This document shows positions 47,641 to 58,890 of a DNA stretch of 64,000 bases, one piece after another. Each line of letters begins with the position of its first letter. The stretch's first letter is position 1. A model generated the notes under the pieces. The model did not search any database and was not told the origin of the DNA. It was given only the letters and a program-made list of their open reading frames with translations. The position numbers and the translations under genes were made by a program. The stretch comes from Diphasiastrum complanatum (Eukaryota; Streptophyta; Lycopodiopsida; Lycopodiales; Lycopodiaceae), in assembly GCA_029204225.1 (NCBI GenBank), contig CM055099.1:52469298-52533297 (forward strand). Reading direction: 5' to 3'.

Positions 47641-48076
47641 CTACTTAATTGGAATAACTTGAGGGAAGCCAACCATGATTGAGAGTAGGGCATTATGCCA
47701 CCAAACATGGTGAAATAGTTCATATTTGGTTCAACTTTTGAAGTTAGAACTAGTTAAGATTAGGTGATGCTTAGAGGAGTCTCCAAAGGTAAGGATCAAT
47801 AGGGGCAAACCTGGTTGTTATGATTACTTCACACACTTTGCGAGACACGCCTATTGGCTGTGCATGCATTAACAGTTGAGAAAGCGTGACATAAAGCATG
47901 GCATGATCGTCGGCTAGACAAGAAGGATCTTCGTTATGGAGATCAGAGATCTGATGCTTATGTATAAGACCAATGTGATCAAGGAAAAATTGTCAGGCAG
48001 TCTCTTTGGGGAACGACAATATTTTATACTACATATCCTTACAATTAAGATAATTATAGCACGACATATGCTTATT
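47641..48076 (+). repeat. Probable LTR part upstream of Gypsy b
   Basis: No coding. The last 90 bp (TCTCTTTGGGGAACGACA through CGACATATGCTTATT) match the 90 bp before the primer site of Gypsy d at 58613-58697, so both are ends of related LTRs. The left boundary was not found. Confidence 0.5.
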
Positions 48077-48096
48077 TTTGGCACCGTCGTCGGGGA
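48077..48096 (+). promoter_or_regulatory. Primer binding site (tRNA-Asp type), Gypsy b
   Basis: TTTGGCACCGTCGTCGGGGA. Confidence 0.8.
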
Positions 48097-48138
48097 TTGC
48101 TAATCTGTTGGATTTAGATGTTTGTCAGTTAAAGATGA

Positions 48139-49052
48139 ATGCCAACTACAGGAAGCAATTCAAGCAGTTCTAGAGTCGAGCATTTGGAAAGATACCAAAG
48201 CCATCGTGAGAACTTTTTCAAAAGTCTTCAGCAAGCCTTTCAATGCGGCACATCACCTTTTGCCAATTATCAGGAAGCTGAAGTTTATTTCAATAACTTA
48301 CTCGATAAACCCAAAATTGAACTTGAACCTGAACTTCTTGAGACTATTCTTATTCCTGATCCAGACCCTGATCCAAAATCAAACTCTAAACCTGAATCAG
48401 ATACTGATCCAAAGTCAGATCTTGATCCTGATTCTGATCCTAACCCTGAACCAGAAATAGATCTACCTCAACCACGATTCAATTTTAGTTCAAAAATTAA
48501 GTATGATTATTTTAAAGGAACATCTTTAGATGACGCTGATAGTTACATCTCCCAATTTGAATCCATTGTCGTTTCCAATAGTGATGGAATGAATTTAGAC
48601 AAATTATGCATATTCCTTGGTCTGTTGTGGAAACAAACCCGGATTTGGTGCAGCCAAATGGATCGTGCAGCCATTAACACTTGGGACTTGCTGAGAGAAG
48701 CCTTTCTCACTCAGTTCCATGAGATTGGTTACTCTACCTGAGTGCTTGCACGACTCAACTTTGTTCAAAGGAAGAAAAGGAGTCATTGAGAAGGTACACC
48801 CGAATGGTAGAAAACTTAATTGGAAAATTGGTGGGTGTTTATCCTGTTGCAATGCAGATAGAATGGTACCTTGCACGGCTGCCAAGTAAGATTGACAGGT
48901 ACCGCCGACAAGGACCCATGAATACCTTGGATGAAGTTATTGCAACAACAGAGAATTATGAAATGCCAAAGATTGCTCAGAAGCATCGTTCTAGCAAGAA
49001 GACAACTCCTGGCCTCAGCTCAACGCCATGGAGCAAAGTAAAAAAAATTTGA
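48139..49052 (+). pseudogene. Gypsy b Gag
   Basis: 200 codons from ATG 48139 to 48741, then a second open piece 48786-49052 in another frame. N-terminus SSSRVEHLERYQSHRENFFK; then an acidic Asp-Pro repeat (residues about 73-113, PDPDPDPKS, DTDPKSDLDPDSDPN, PEPEID); then the Gag domain (KIKYDYFKGTSLDDADSYIS, AINTWDLLREAFLTQFHEIG, RRYTRMVENLIGKLVGVYPV, EWYLARLPSKIDRYRRQG). It matches Gag of Gypsy c at 51970-52611. A stop and frameshift lie at 48740-48786. Confidence 0.85.
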
Positions 49053-49620
49053 AGCTACATTGAGAAAATCTAATGATTACTCCTTGTCTCTTCAGTCCGA
49101 ATTGGACAAGAGCAAGGATGAATTAGTTGCTGCAAAGAAGCAAATTGCTTCATTCGATTCACTGAGCGCATTACTCTAACTAATAAAGTAGACTTCTACC
49201 AGAAAAAGGCAAAAGACTTGCAGCAGCAGCTTGATGCTGAAAAGTTGGCAATAATCAGTGGATGCAGCCAAATGGAATCAGGTGCAGGTGTCTTTACAAG
49301 AAACCTTCAAGACTGAACTTCTCCAACCTCTCTGTGAGGAGAAGAATAGGTCTGAGGAGGAGCTTATCGACTTGAAAGAGATGTCAGAGGCTGGATATTT
49401 GGGTGTGAATTCACACGAAGAACACACCCAGGCCTTAAAGAATATTGACAGTTTGATGGAAGAAGTCCTAGTTTATCGGAAAGGGAAGCAAGTTGATTCA
49501 GGTAATCTCGACAATTTCCAACTTTTCAGCTGCTCTGGTGTGGAAGCCCACGAGGGATTTCGCAAGGCAGTAGCTGAGAACGATAGACTGAAGAGAGAAC
49601 TAGAGTCTCTGCAAGCCTAG
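49053..49620 (+). pseudogene. Coiled-coil region after Gypsy b Gag
   Basis: Reads in three successive frames as one coiled coil: LSLQSELDKSKDELVAAKKQ, then VDFYQKKAKDLQQQLDAEKL, then 120 codons from 49258 (CEEKNRSEEELIDLKEMSEA; VAENDRLKRELESLQA) to the stop at 49620. No zinc knuckle follows Gag here. It may be the C-terminal part of this Gag or a separate ORF. Not recognised. Confidence 0.55.
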
Positions 49621-50059
49621 ATTAAGGATGTCATCTATGCAAAGGAGCTCGAAGCAGACACATAGAAGCCCAAACGAACTTGTGCGACCAAGTCCAAGAA
49701 GACGAATAAGGTACTTGCGCATGAATTCAGAATTTTTATTAATAAGGTTCGTGTTTGGCTGTCGCTGCAATTAATTTGTGAGCTGCAATGGCATGTGGAC
49801 TATTCATTTTTTTCAGGTCTAATGGGTTATGCTTGGGCTGACTGGAAAGCCCCCTGGGAGAAATCAAAGTTTTTAATTCTGTCGAACAGCCTTAGCATGG
49901 AACAGAAAGGATGCCTTTGTTGGGCAATTTTGCAGGGAAAAATTTTTGTAGTTCCTTTCGGAAGTTTAGAATTATATGTAGGTTGTACATTATTATATGC
50001 TCTAGATTATTTAAAGTAGAAAGAAATGGACTTCTACGATTACTATACAGGCCAGCTTG

Positions 50060-50550
50060 ATTATTGGAACTCACGTATCAAATAACACCACCTCCAAAGA
50101 AACGTGGGATATCCTAACAAGTATCTATGAGATTTCAGATGTATCGACTCGTCTCTTTCTGAGGAAGAAGGTACTTACACTCAAGATGAGTGAAGGCACC
50201 TTAGTCAGCCATCACCTAAACGAATTCAAATAGTTGTTGAATCAACTTGCTGCTATATCAGGAGAAGACTTAACGATGTCTCTTCTTGCTAGTCTTCCAT
50301 TCTCCTACGACAACCTAGTATTGCTTCTGTGCAATACTCCTGCGTTGTCTCTCCAGAAGTTGACAGCAAGCCTATTGCAGGAAAAAGTCAGGAGAAAAAG
50401 CTTATCCACAATGAGTACCAAGTCAATGGCATTGTACTCTAATAAGCATCAGTCCAAGAAGAAGAACTTCAAGGACAAGAAGACTGTGGAGCCTCACGAT
50501 CCCACATTATCCAAAGTTATTGTTTTATATTGTAAAAATTTTCAATTTTT
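50060..50550 (+). pseudogene. Copia gag fragment
   Basis: HVSNNTTSKETWDILTSIYE, RKKVLTLKMSEGTLVSHHLN, a stop at 50231-50233, then LNQLAAISGEDLTMSLLASL and SLQKLTASLLQEKVRRKS. UBN2-type Copia Gag. The minus-strand gag at 54200-54742 is a relative. It breaks before a zinc knuckle. Confidence 0.8.
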
Positions 50551-51520
50551 ATATATGTAAATGTGATGTAGTGCCTAAATTCATGTAAAGGCCTATTTGC
50601 ACTTTTTAAATTCACTTTTAGATTAGAACTCGCGACGTTTTGTGCGACATTCTATAGAGATGCAGTAGTGGATCTCAACCGACATCTTAACGGTTGGTAA
50701 GCGACATTGAGGCCGGTGATCATTCCTATAAGGTCGACACTTCGTGCCATTGTACATACGCATATGCACAGATTTGAGTAACAATAGAGAGAGAAGAGAG
50801 CTAGTTTCTATAAGCTTGAGTGTTCTTTCCCTCTGTCATCTTTTCCAATACTACTTTTTGTCAATTGAGCGAATACACTCTGTATGATCTATAACTGTTT
50901 GTGATACTTCTCTGTCTGCATCACACATTTTTCTCATATCTTACTGAATTTTAGTTACTCTAACATGGATTTTCAAGCATCACCAAAGAGCGACAATTCT
51001 AACTAATGTGTGCAGGGAATTAGCCGAAGCTGTTAAGCATAATCATAAGTAGAACTTCTTTCAATTCTGAATGAGCTATGTTTTCAGATAATGAACTTGT
51101 TTGATGCTCTGTTTAGTTTGCTTCTTGTGACAAGAACTAATTCACTGTATTCGATTAAGAGAAATCAATAGTCATTTTGATTCTGTTTGATGAATCTATT
51201 TGCTAGTTGCTGTCTGATCTGATTGCTTACTGTTATACAAAGAGCCTAAAAGATAAAGTAATATTTATAATCATAGACCTTGACCAAATCGTTTTACCAT
51301 TGGTGTTTCTGGATGTCAATTTACCCAAATATCATTGGATAACCAGATATGTCGCTGTAGTATTCATTGTGAATATTACACATCACATTCCATTTACCAT
51401 CTTAATACACTTATCATACAAAAGAAGAGATTATTCTCTCTCTTGGAAAATGATCAAACCTTTTATACTACTTAATTCATTGATTTTGTGGAAATCTAAA
51501 ACGACTAGGCCACCACATAA
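50551..51520 (+). repeat. Probable LTR upstream of Gypsy c
   Basis: No coding recognised; ends ACGACTAGGCCACCACATAA directly before the primer site. The left boundary is not defined. Confidence 0.4.
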
Positions 51521-51540
51521 TTTGGCGCTATTGCTGGGGA
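51521..51540 (+). promoter_or_regulatory. Primer binding site (tRNA-Asp type), Gypsy c
   Basis: TTTGGCGCTATTGCTGGGGA. Confidence 0.82.
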
Positions 51541-51604
51541 GAGGAATATCTCTTTTGTAATATTTTTAAGTGTATTACGTCTACGAATCTTTCTCATGTA
51601 ACGC

Positions 51605-52611
51605 ATGCCAAGAACATACTCTGAAACAACTATTGAACAGAAATGTTTAGAGTGTGCACAACGACTAGGAGCATATAGAAAATCTAGAGATTTGTATTTG
51701 CAGAATTTGCGAAATTTGCCAGTTAGAGCAAGATTAACACCTGAAGCATTTAACGATCCTCTAAACGCTACTACAACATTTGTAGATTCATTTGAAAAAA
51801 GATCCATTAAAACATCAAGTTCTACAAATTCATCAGAATCAGATTCGTCTGATTCCACTTTTGAACCAAGTTCAAAATCAAATCTTCTTTATCAGAACCA
51901 TCATCTGAGCATAGCCTAGATCCTGATCTTCCTAGTTCTCCTAGTCCACCTAGTTCACCACCTAATAATATGGCTAACCCAGCGCCACTCACATCTACCA
52001 AAATCAGATACGATTTCTTTAAGGGATCATCGTCTGAAGATGCAGACAGTTATTTGTCTCAGTTTGAATCTATTACTATAGCAAATAAAGAACATACAAA
52101 TGAGGACAAAGTTAGAATTTTGCCAGATCTTTTGCGGAAGCAGGCTAGGATATGATACAGTCAATTAGTACTAGAAATGGTTAATACTTGGAACTCTTTA
52201 AAAGCAGCATTCCTTAAGGAGTTTAGAGAGATAGGATACTCTACTAGATTGTTGGCTTGGCTTAATTCTGTTGAGAAAAAGCCAAAGGAATCACTTAGAA
52301 AGTATACTCAAAGAGTTAAGAATTTAATAGGAAAATTAGGAGCCCAATATCCGGTTCCTATGCAAAATGAATGGTTCTTGGGCGGTTTGCCTAAGAAAAT
52401 GAATCGTTATTGTCGACAGGGATTGATGACCTCTTTGGAAGATGTCATTGCCTCTGCCGAGAATTACGAAACTTCTCGAATTTCTCGTAGACGGAGGAAT
52501 GAGAGAGAAAGTAGTAAAAAGCATAAATCAAAATGTACAAAAGAATCTAAATCATCTATTGAGTCTGAATCGGAATCCAATTCAGCAGATGAGGAAGACT
52601 CTTTAGAGTAA
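51605..52611 (+). pseudogene. Gypsy c Gag
   Basis: Three open pieces: 51605-51919 (MPRTYSETTIEQKCLECAQR), 51970-52155 (KIRYDFFKGSSSEDADSYLS) and 52177-52611 (NTWNSLKAAFLKEFREIGYS, RKYTQRVKNLIGKLGAQYPV, NEWFLGGLPKKMNRYCRQGL, then a Ser/Glu/Lys-rich tail). The core matches Gypsy b Gag at about 60% by eye. A frameshift near 51900 and a TGA at 52153-52155 separate the pieces. Confidence 0.85.
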
Positions 52612-52690
52612 TTCATCTTATTCTTCTTCATTAGAAGAAAAATCTCCTTATAGGCAATCCAAGAGTAGGAATTCAGATAGGAAGAAAAGA

Positions 52691-53277
52691 ATGGAGAAAT
52701 CCGAAAAGATGGATCAATTAAGAAAGAGTGTTGAGATATTAGCAAAAGAAATGAGTGATTTAAAAGTACAAATGTCTGACGTTAAAGCCAAACGGAAGAA
52801 AGTGAAGCCAAACGGAAGAAAGCGAAGCCTAACGCCAATGTTTGGTGTACCGCTTGTGGGAAGGAAAGTCATTCTAAGACCAACTGTCCCAGCTTACAGA
52901 CTAACTATTTAGAAGAAGAATTATTCCTCTATTCGATTAATAATCATGAGGAGGTAACTTATACTGCAACTCCTACTAACCAAAAGAACATTATACCAAA
53001 ATGGTGTACTGTTCAACAGTACACTATTTTGCGTAGAGGGGAAACAAGAGATTCCACTCCTCCACCCAGAGTAAGGGGTTCGTGCTACAATTGCGGAGCC
53101 TCGAGTCACTATTCGCCCGATTGCCCTAAACCCTGGAGGTCAATAGGATATGTGCCGCTCTGTGCTAACTGTAAAGGCGAAGGGCATGTCACTGTTGAAT
53201 GTCCTCAGCCACAACAACCACGGTCTAAACCGAGGTTAGTAAACTTGCCTAGAGAAGATGACCTTCGGCCATCTTAA
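52691..53277 (+). pseudogene. Gypsy c Gag tail with three zinc knuckles
   Basis: After LRKSVEILAKEMSDLKVQMS (coiled coil), a 20-bp tandem duplication (52785-52804, 52805-52824) shifts the frame. Downstream, in one frame, lie three CCHC knuckles: CTACGKESHSKTNC (52846-52887), CYNCGASSHYSPDC (53083-53124) and CANCKGEGHVTVEC (53161-53202), stop at 53277. Knuckles bind RNA during packaging; one or two is usual for plant Gypsy Gag. Confidence 0.85.
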
Positions 53278-53499
53278 ACTAACATTGACATGATAGTTTA
53301 GAGGATAGAAGTAGAGTCCAAATCATTAGATCAAGACCATAAATGGCTTGATTTAGATGTAGAGATAAATAAAGTAACTACTAGAAGTTGTAAAGATTCT
53401 TCAACTCTTAAAGATAAGAAGAAAACCAAGAGGACAAAACCTGCGAAATCTGCAAAAAATACGAAAAACACGACAGAAAAAGCAAAAGTCGCAAAATAG

Positions 53500-54174
53500 C
53501 TAGTAGAAATTTCTAATTGTAAAGAATTAGACCTTGATAGGCCTACTAAAAAATATTATGATGTTGATATTAGTTCAGAAGCTAAAAAACTTCTAGACAA
53601 AGAAACCAAAAAAGTTAAGAAAGTAACATTTTCAGATCTAGTTAGAAGTAGCGAGATACCTAGGGATCTATTGCCACTTAGAATCCGTTCATATGAAAGT
53701 AGAGATATTCGAACTACCTACGAATCCTGTCTTAAAGACAAGATGACTAGAACACCTTTTAGTAAGTATGTTTATAAAGCAACTAAGGTATTGGAAATTG
53801 TGCATTCAGATATTTGTGGACCATTCGGAGTATTGTCGTTGGGTGATGCAAAGTACTTCATTACGTTTATTGATGACTTTACCAAGTTTGCTGTGGTATA
53901 CTTTATAAGTACAAAATCTGAAGCTTTCGAGAAATTCATTGAGTATACAAATTGGGCTGAGAAGCAGACATGCAATAAGTTGAAGCAAATTTACACAGAT
54001 CATGGAGGTGAGTACATTTCCAACGAATTCATGGCTTATTATACTGATCGAGGTATTATGCATATGAAGACTGCATCGTACACACCTCAGCACAATGGAA
54101 TAGTTGAACGAAAAAATTGTACACTTATGGAAGTTGCAAGGTGTATGATGGCTCATGCGAAGGCACCAAAATAG
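53500..54174 (+). pseudogene. Hybrid frame: Gypsy linker fused to Copia integrase
   Basis: 225 codons without a stop. The first part is Lys/Asp-rich linker (LDLDRPTKKYYDVDISSEAK, KVTFSDLVRSSEIPRDLLPL) that follows Gypsy c Gag. From about 53715 it is Copia pol: SCLKDKMTRTPFSKY, VLEIVHSDICGPFG, ITFIDDFTKFAVVYF, YTDHGGEYISNEF, YTPQHNGIVERKNCTLMEVA. Integrase D, D and E residues are present. It ends at AKAPK-stop, cut against the opposite-strand gag at 54200. Confidence 0.8.
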
Positions 54175-54199
54175 TTGTGGACGCGTGTCTTCCTGTAAC

Positions 54200-54742
54200 A
54201 ACATAGTAATGACTCTCGAAAGAGTCAGTTTTGAAAGTGTCGTGATGATCATCACCCAGCTGTCGTATGAGCTTGGCAAGCTTGTAAGAAGTTGCATCAC
54301 TGCATCTTGATCGTCTATGACAGATCTGACAGCGGCCATTTGCCTTAGTAGGTTTTTGAATTGATTGATGTGATTATGTAGGGAATCACCATTCGCCATC
54401 TTGAGGGAGTAAAATTTCTTTTTGAGATGTAGCTTGGAAGCTATATCTCGCACTTTGTATAGTGTGCTCAAGATGTCCCAAACTTCTTTCGATGTCTGAG
54501 CCTCGGATACATGGTCGATCTGGGTATCCGATGTTGAGGATGATTAGCGCGAAAGCCTTTCCATCCTTCAGCCTCCATTTGGCGATTTCTTCGTTGTCTA
54601 CTTCGGGTTTTCCTTTTGCACCTGTAACAACGTCATACAATTCTTTAGCCATTAGTACAATTTTCATCTTAAATTTCCACAGATGCTAATTGGCTCCATC
54701 AAGCTTGTCCATGATAGGACTGGCTTTCCCTTGGGAATCCAT
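54200..54742 (-). pseudogene. Copia gag, minus strand
   Basis: Starts ATG 54742 (MDSQGKASPIMDKLDGANQH, LWKFKMKIVLMAKELYDVV), 143 bp downstream of its primer site. A frameshift near 54540 (ALIILNI to EVWDILSTLYKVRDIASKLH) divides it; continues KFYSLKMANGDSLHNHINQF, LTSLPSSYDSWVMIITTLS to about 54205, where it is cut. The longer frame to 53806 is an artefact over the opposing integrase. Confidence 0.85.
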
Positions 54743-54884
54743 GTGGAAGATTAGTCTAAGTGATAGGAAAAACTATCAGTGACTTAAGTATGAAAATCTA
54801 ATACAGAATTATAGAACAAGAAGACAATTACTCTATTGGCTAGTAGAGTCTTGTACTGTGGAAGCTTATCAAGCTACAAAAATA

Positions 54885-54896
54885 GCTCTGATACCA
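54885..54896 (-). promoter_or_regulatory. Primer binding site of minus-strand Copia
   Basis: Minus strand TGGTATCAGAGC, perfect Copia consensus, abutting TGTTGGAG of the LTR (plus 54897). Confidence 0.9.
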
Positions 54897-55779
54897 TGTT
54901 GGAGAAAGAGGGTGTGTCATGTGTGAGACACGAAAAATAGCTCGAAAAGAAAATGAACACGAAAAAGAAGTGAACAAGAAACGAATTCAAACGAAAAGTG
55001 TTCGTGCGCAGCGGAATGAGTATATGACTCTTTTCCTAAGCATGACTATGCCTATCAGGAATGAACAGAACATTAGTGATAGAAATCACAGTTGTTCTGA
55101 TTACATAGCCAAACGTTAATAAAACACTAGAAGAACAATTTGTCATGAATAGCTAGACAAATTATCTGTCGTGAATAAAGCACAAAGAGCTAGACTGAGC
55201 CCAACTGGAATCAATGCGGCATCTACTTCGTCTATCTCTGATAAGCTTCTAATGCTAAATTTACACACACTCGATCTTCAATCTCTTAATCAATTTGAAT
55301 ACACAAATGGTATTCAATATATATACACAATGTTATAGGTGTGCAGATGAAGAAAGTACAAAGTGGATGTGCTGTCTATAGGAGATCGTGGGTGGTTGTT
55401 GTCGTTGTCAAATCCGGTAGCACAGTTGCATGGGGTGAGCGTGAAAAAGGTGCAACGTCAGCCTTTGCTGAAGTGAACATTGGTGAAGATACGAAAAATG
55501 CGTCACTCTGATGAAATGCCTTAGGATTTGATTTGCAAGGTGTATTTGTTTCCTAGGGCACCTTTGGCATTTTGTAAGGCAGTGTCGTCTTTTTCGCCTG
55601 TCACAAAACACGTGTAAAAACACAATGTCGTATTTTGTTCGTCTTTTCTTCGTTTGTGAGAATTTACATGTAAATATGCAGGTGTGATTTTTTGGCGAGC
55701 TTTATTGGACGAGCTTTTGCAAGCGAGCTTTTACGTGTTCGAAGCGAGCTTTTTCCACTAGTAGATTTAACCCACTACA
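54897..55779 (-). repeat. 5' LTR of minus-strand Copia
   Basis: The right-hand side of the primer site begins tgttggagaaagag; a TATATATA box lies near 55318. The outer end is placed at cccactaca (55779) from TGT...ACA ends and is uncertain. Confidence 0.55.
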
Positions 55780-58612
55780 AGGCTTATTTTCACTATATTG
55801 CTAAATATCTAGGGTATGTCAATATTAGTGAAATATAACATAATATAACATGTCTAAGGTATGGCCACTCCAATGAAACACAATTTTGCTTCACATTTAA
55901 AACTAGTGTATCTCTGTTGAGAAACCCATGCGTTCAAGAAATAGCATATGGAAAATAGATGTATTTCCTAACAATAAAGAGGCCCCCATGAATTTAAAGA
56001 TGATAATGCATTGGAAGTTGTCCTTGACATTGGCAACTTAATTAACAGGTAGTTGGTACATTCACATAGCATGCCTTACGCAATCACATATGTCTATCTC
56101 TTCGTCTCAATTTAGCAAACTCTAAAGCATGTTATCTCTTGCTTACCATTACATTCAAAAAAAATGGAAATAAAGTATCAAAAAAGCTTATGGCATTGTC
56201 AATCCTTATTATGAAAAAGATATGTAAGGATTGTTTCCATGAGCAATTAGGTAATGGCTCATCATTGTTACATAGTCTTCAAAATTTATCTCTTCATTAA
56301 TAATCCACTCTCCTCTTAAATATAGATAATGTTTCTATGATGTGAAAAAGAATCAAACTAGTAAGCAATAAAACCAAATTCTAGTAATAACCATACTCAC
56401 AAAATATTTACAATGATGATTTCAGCTAAAAATAATTACGAGAATAACATTTGTTAGAACCTTAAACATGATATTTCATGAATAGTCAACACATCGTAAT
56501 CACAATCCCTAGTGATTTATAGAGTTCATAATCATTTTTCAAAAATTCTTCTAGAAAACCTAGTGATTATACAAAGTTGTCACACCTATGCTTTAGATGA
56601 GCAAACATACATTGATACTCCATTGGAAAATTAACATTTGAGAAGGAATCAAACATCACATCAAACCAAGAAAGTATTTCTAGTTAGCTGTCACTATGCA
56701 AAATTGTTAACGATATTAACAAATTGTGAGCATGATTTCCATAGATAGAAAACATGCCATATGTGCACTGCTTGATTCTACCATCAAATGGCATCCTGAA
56801 CCTTGCCCATGTTTTTTATTGTGCAACTTTTGTAGCTTTCAAGCTTGAGTATCATCCCCCATTGACACCACCTCCAACAAACAAACAAAAAAAAAGATAA
56901 CTTGCAATTCTGAACACTTACAAGATGTCTTTCATGTCTTCCAAACATATATTCAACTATCAACCAGACTTGTTCATGATGTCAGTTTCTTGCAGCGCAC
57001 TTGAAACTAAATTGACTCTTCATGGAATTCAACTTCCCACTTATGACTGTTCCTAATGTTGTAATCGAGTTCTTAGCAACTGAGACTCGGTCTTTATGCT
57101 TTCATACATCGACCTTTTGAGACAGTACTGATGATTGTAAGGCCTAAACTAGTTTGCAAAGGGCTTTTACCGAGGCAAGTGAAATACGTAAGTCGATTTA
57201 CAACACTGTAGCTCTTCATCAACCTGGTCCTAAATCAAACTAGTTAATAAAGCGATCCTCGATGAATCGAACCAACGGTGAATTATCAATCCCTTCGACC
57301 TGTGGCATACGTACAGCTATGGATATTTGGGTGGTCATACAAAGGCAAGGTATTTTCTTAAGACATGACCTTTGTGACCAAGGGACAACCCTTAAACAAA
57401 CGATGACTTCACTCATTCAACAAGGCACAAGGCAGCCATTGTTTTAGTGCACTTCAGTGATATTATTTGACCCTCAAGCAGTTAGGGCATAGGTACTATT
57501 ACAACCAACAAGTTCTTCATTTGCAGTCAATGGTAGACCTTTCCCAATCAGGTGATTGTGGTTCTTTCTCCCTCTTCCTTCACACAATACTTCATTTGCA
57601 GTCAATGGTAGACCTTTCCCAATCAGGTGATTGTGGTTCTTTCTCCCTCTTCCTTCACACAATACTGCAGCAGCGAGCATTTTTCATGCACCAACAGTTG
57701 GTTAGGGCAACCAATATTAGGGCATACTCATCAAGGTGTGTAAGGCAGAAATAGTCTTGTTCTTGATTAAAGCAGCAGTGCTGCATGACCACCATACCTA
57801 TAATTGCGTTGTAAGCGATGGACTGCTAAGAAACACCAACAATGTATCACAAGCAATAGATGTGCAGGCAATCTTGTACACACATGGCAACCTACCATTG
57901 GCATTGGAAGAGACATATACACCTATCAAACAACTATCTGAGCACAATTTCACTTGCATTCTATTCCCATTCTCATTCCTTATGTTCTTGTCTGCATGAG
58001 AGAAAGGACAGGAGCTCTCTCTGCCTGTTCTTGAGTAGAAATAACTCTTCTTTCTCCCTTCTTCCTAGCATAAAAGTGGACGATTAAACATTGCATTGAT
58101 CTGCAGATATTGCTACACTTATCAATGTATTCAATCTTTGTAATAATCAATGTTCTACAATGAATGATACAGTTCATAGATTTGCTCAGTAAGGTCCATG
58201 CTGAAGCATGCATCTGATTGCTTTATACTAGTACACTTATACAGTTCTGCATAGTACTTGGATAGAATGAAGTAGGATGTAGGTTCTTAATGTCATTTGT
58301 TGTTATGCTTAACTATCAGGTCGGAAATGGGAATGTATAACATGGGAAACCTATGATGAACCAAAACGTGTGTGTAGTTGGTTGTTGAATCAACTCAAGT
58401 CAGCACTGATCATACAAACTTGTTGTATGTGAAAGGCAAATGGATTGGAACTATAATTATATTTATCTTTACTCTGATTTATTACTGTTCCTTGTCTTTG
58501 GCAGTATTGGCTGCCATATCTATATGTCCTTTGACAGCCAGTCTTTTCCATCATCACTCCACCATTCACTCTTATATCTCTATTTCCATCATAATGACAG
58601 AATTACTCTCTG
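55780..58612. other. AT-rich stretch without recognisable genes
   Basis: No protein motif on either strand. Holds a 75-bp tandem duplication (57516-57665). The right part may be LTR of Gypsy d, ending at 58697. Confidence 0.45.
57516..57665. repeat. 75-bp tandem duplication
   Basis: ttcatttgcagtcaatggta begins at 57516 and 57591. The two 75-bp units look identical, so the duplication is recent. Confidence 0.92.
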
Positions 58613-58697
58613 TTGTGCTCTCTTTGGGGAACGACATCTCTTAAACTACAATAAATATCGAATTTTTTGTAATAAGCAAGCTACGACATACACTTAT
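58613..58697 (+). repeat. LTR end of Gypsy d
   Basis: CTCTTTGGGGAACGACATCT through ACGACATACACTTATTTT matches the sequence before the primer site of Gypsy b. Confidence 0.6.
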
Positions 58698-58717
58698 TTT
58701 GGCACCGTTGCTGGGGA
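58698..58717 (+). promoter_or_regulatory. Primer binding site (tRNA-Asp type), Gypsy d
   Basis: TTTGGCACCGTTGCTGGGGA, closest of the four to the Athila/Tat consensus. Confidence 0.85.
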
Positions 58718-58890
58718 GCACAACCAATTAAGATGGAGATTTCTGATCCTGTATTCTGATTTTCTGTGGATAGATTTCAATTTTACTATCTATACTTTTA
58801 TGTGGATCTTCCAAGAATCAGAATGTTATAAGTATATGATTGTACAGTGTTTTGCAAGCCATATTTCTTATCAAGTACAACTAATTAAAA

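Noticed and set aside
53806-54471. 221-codon minus-strand frame
   Set aside because: Only its first part (to about 54205) is Copia Gag; the rest is antisense of the plus-strand integrase.
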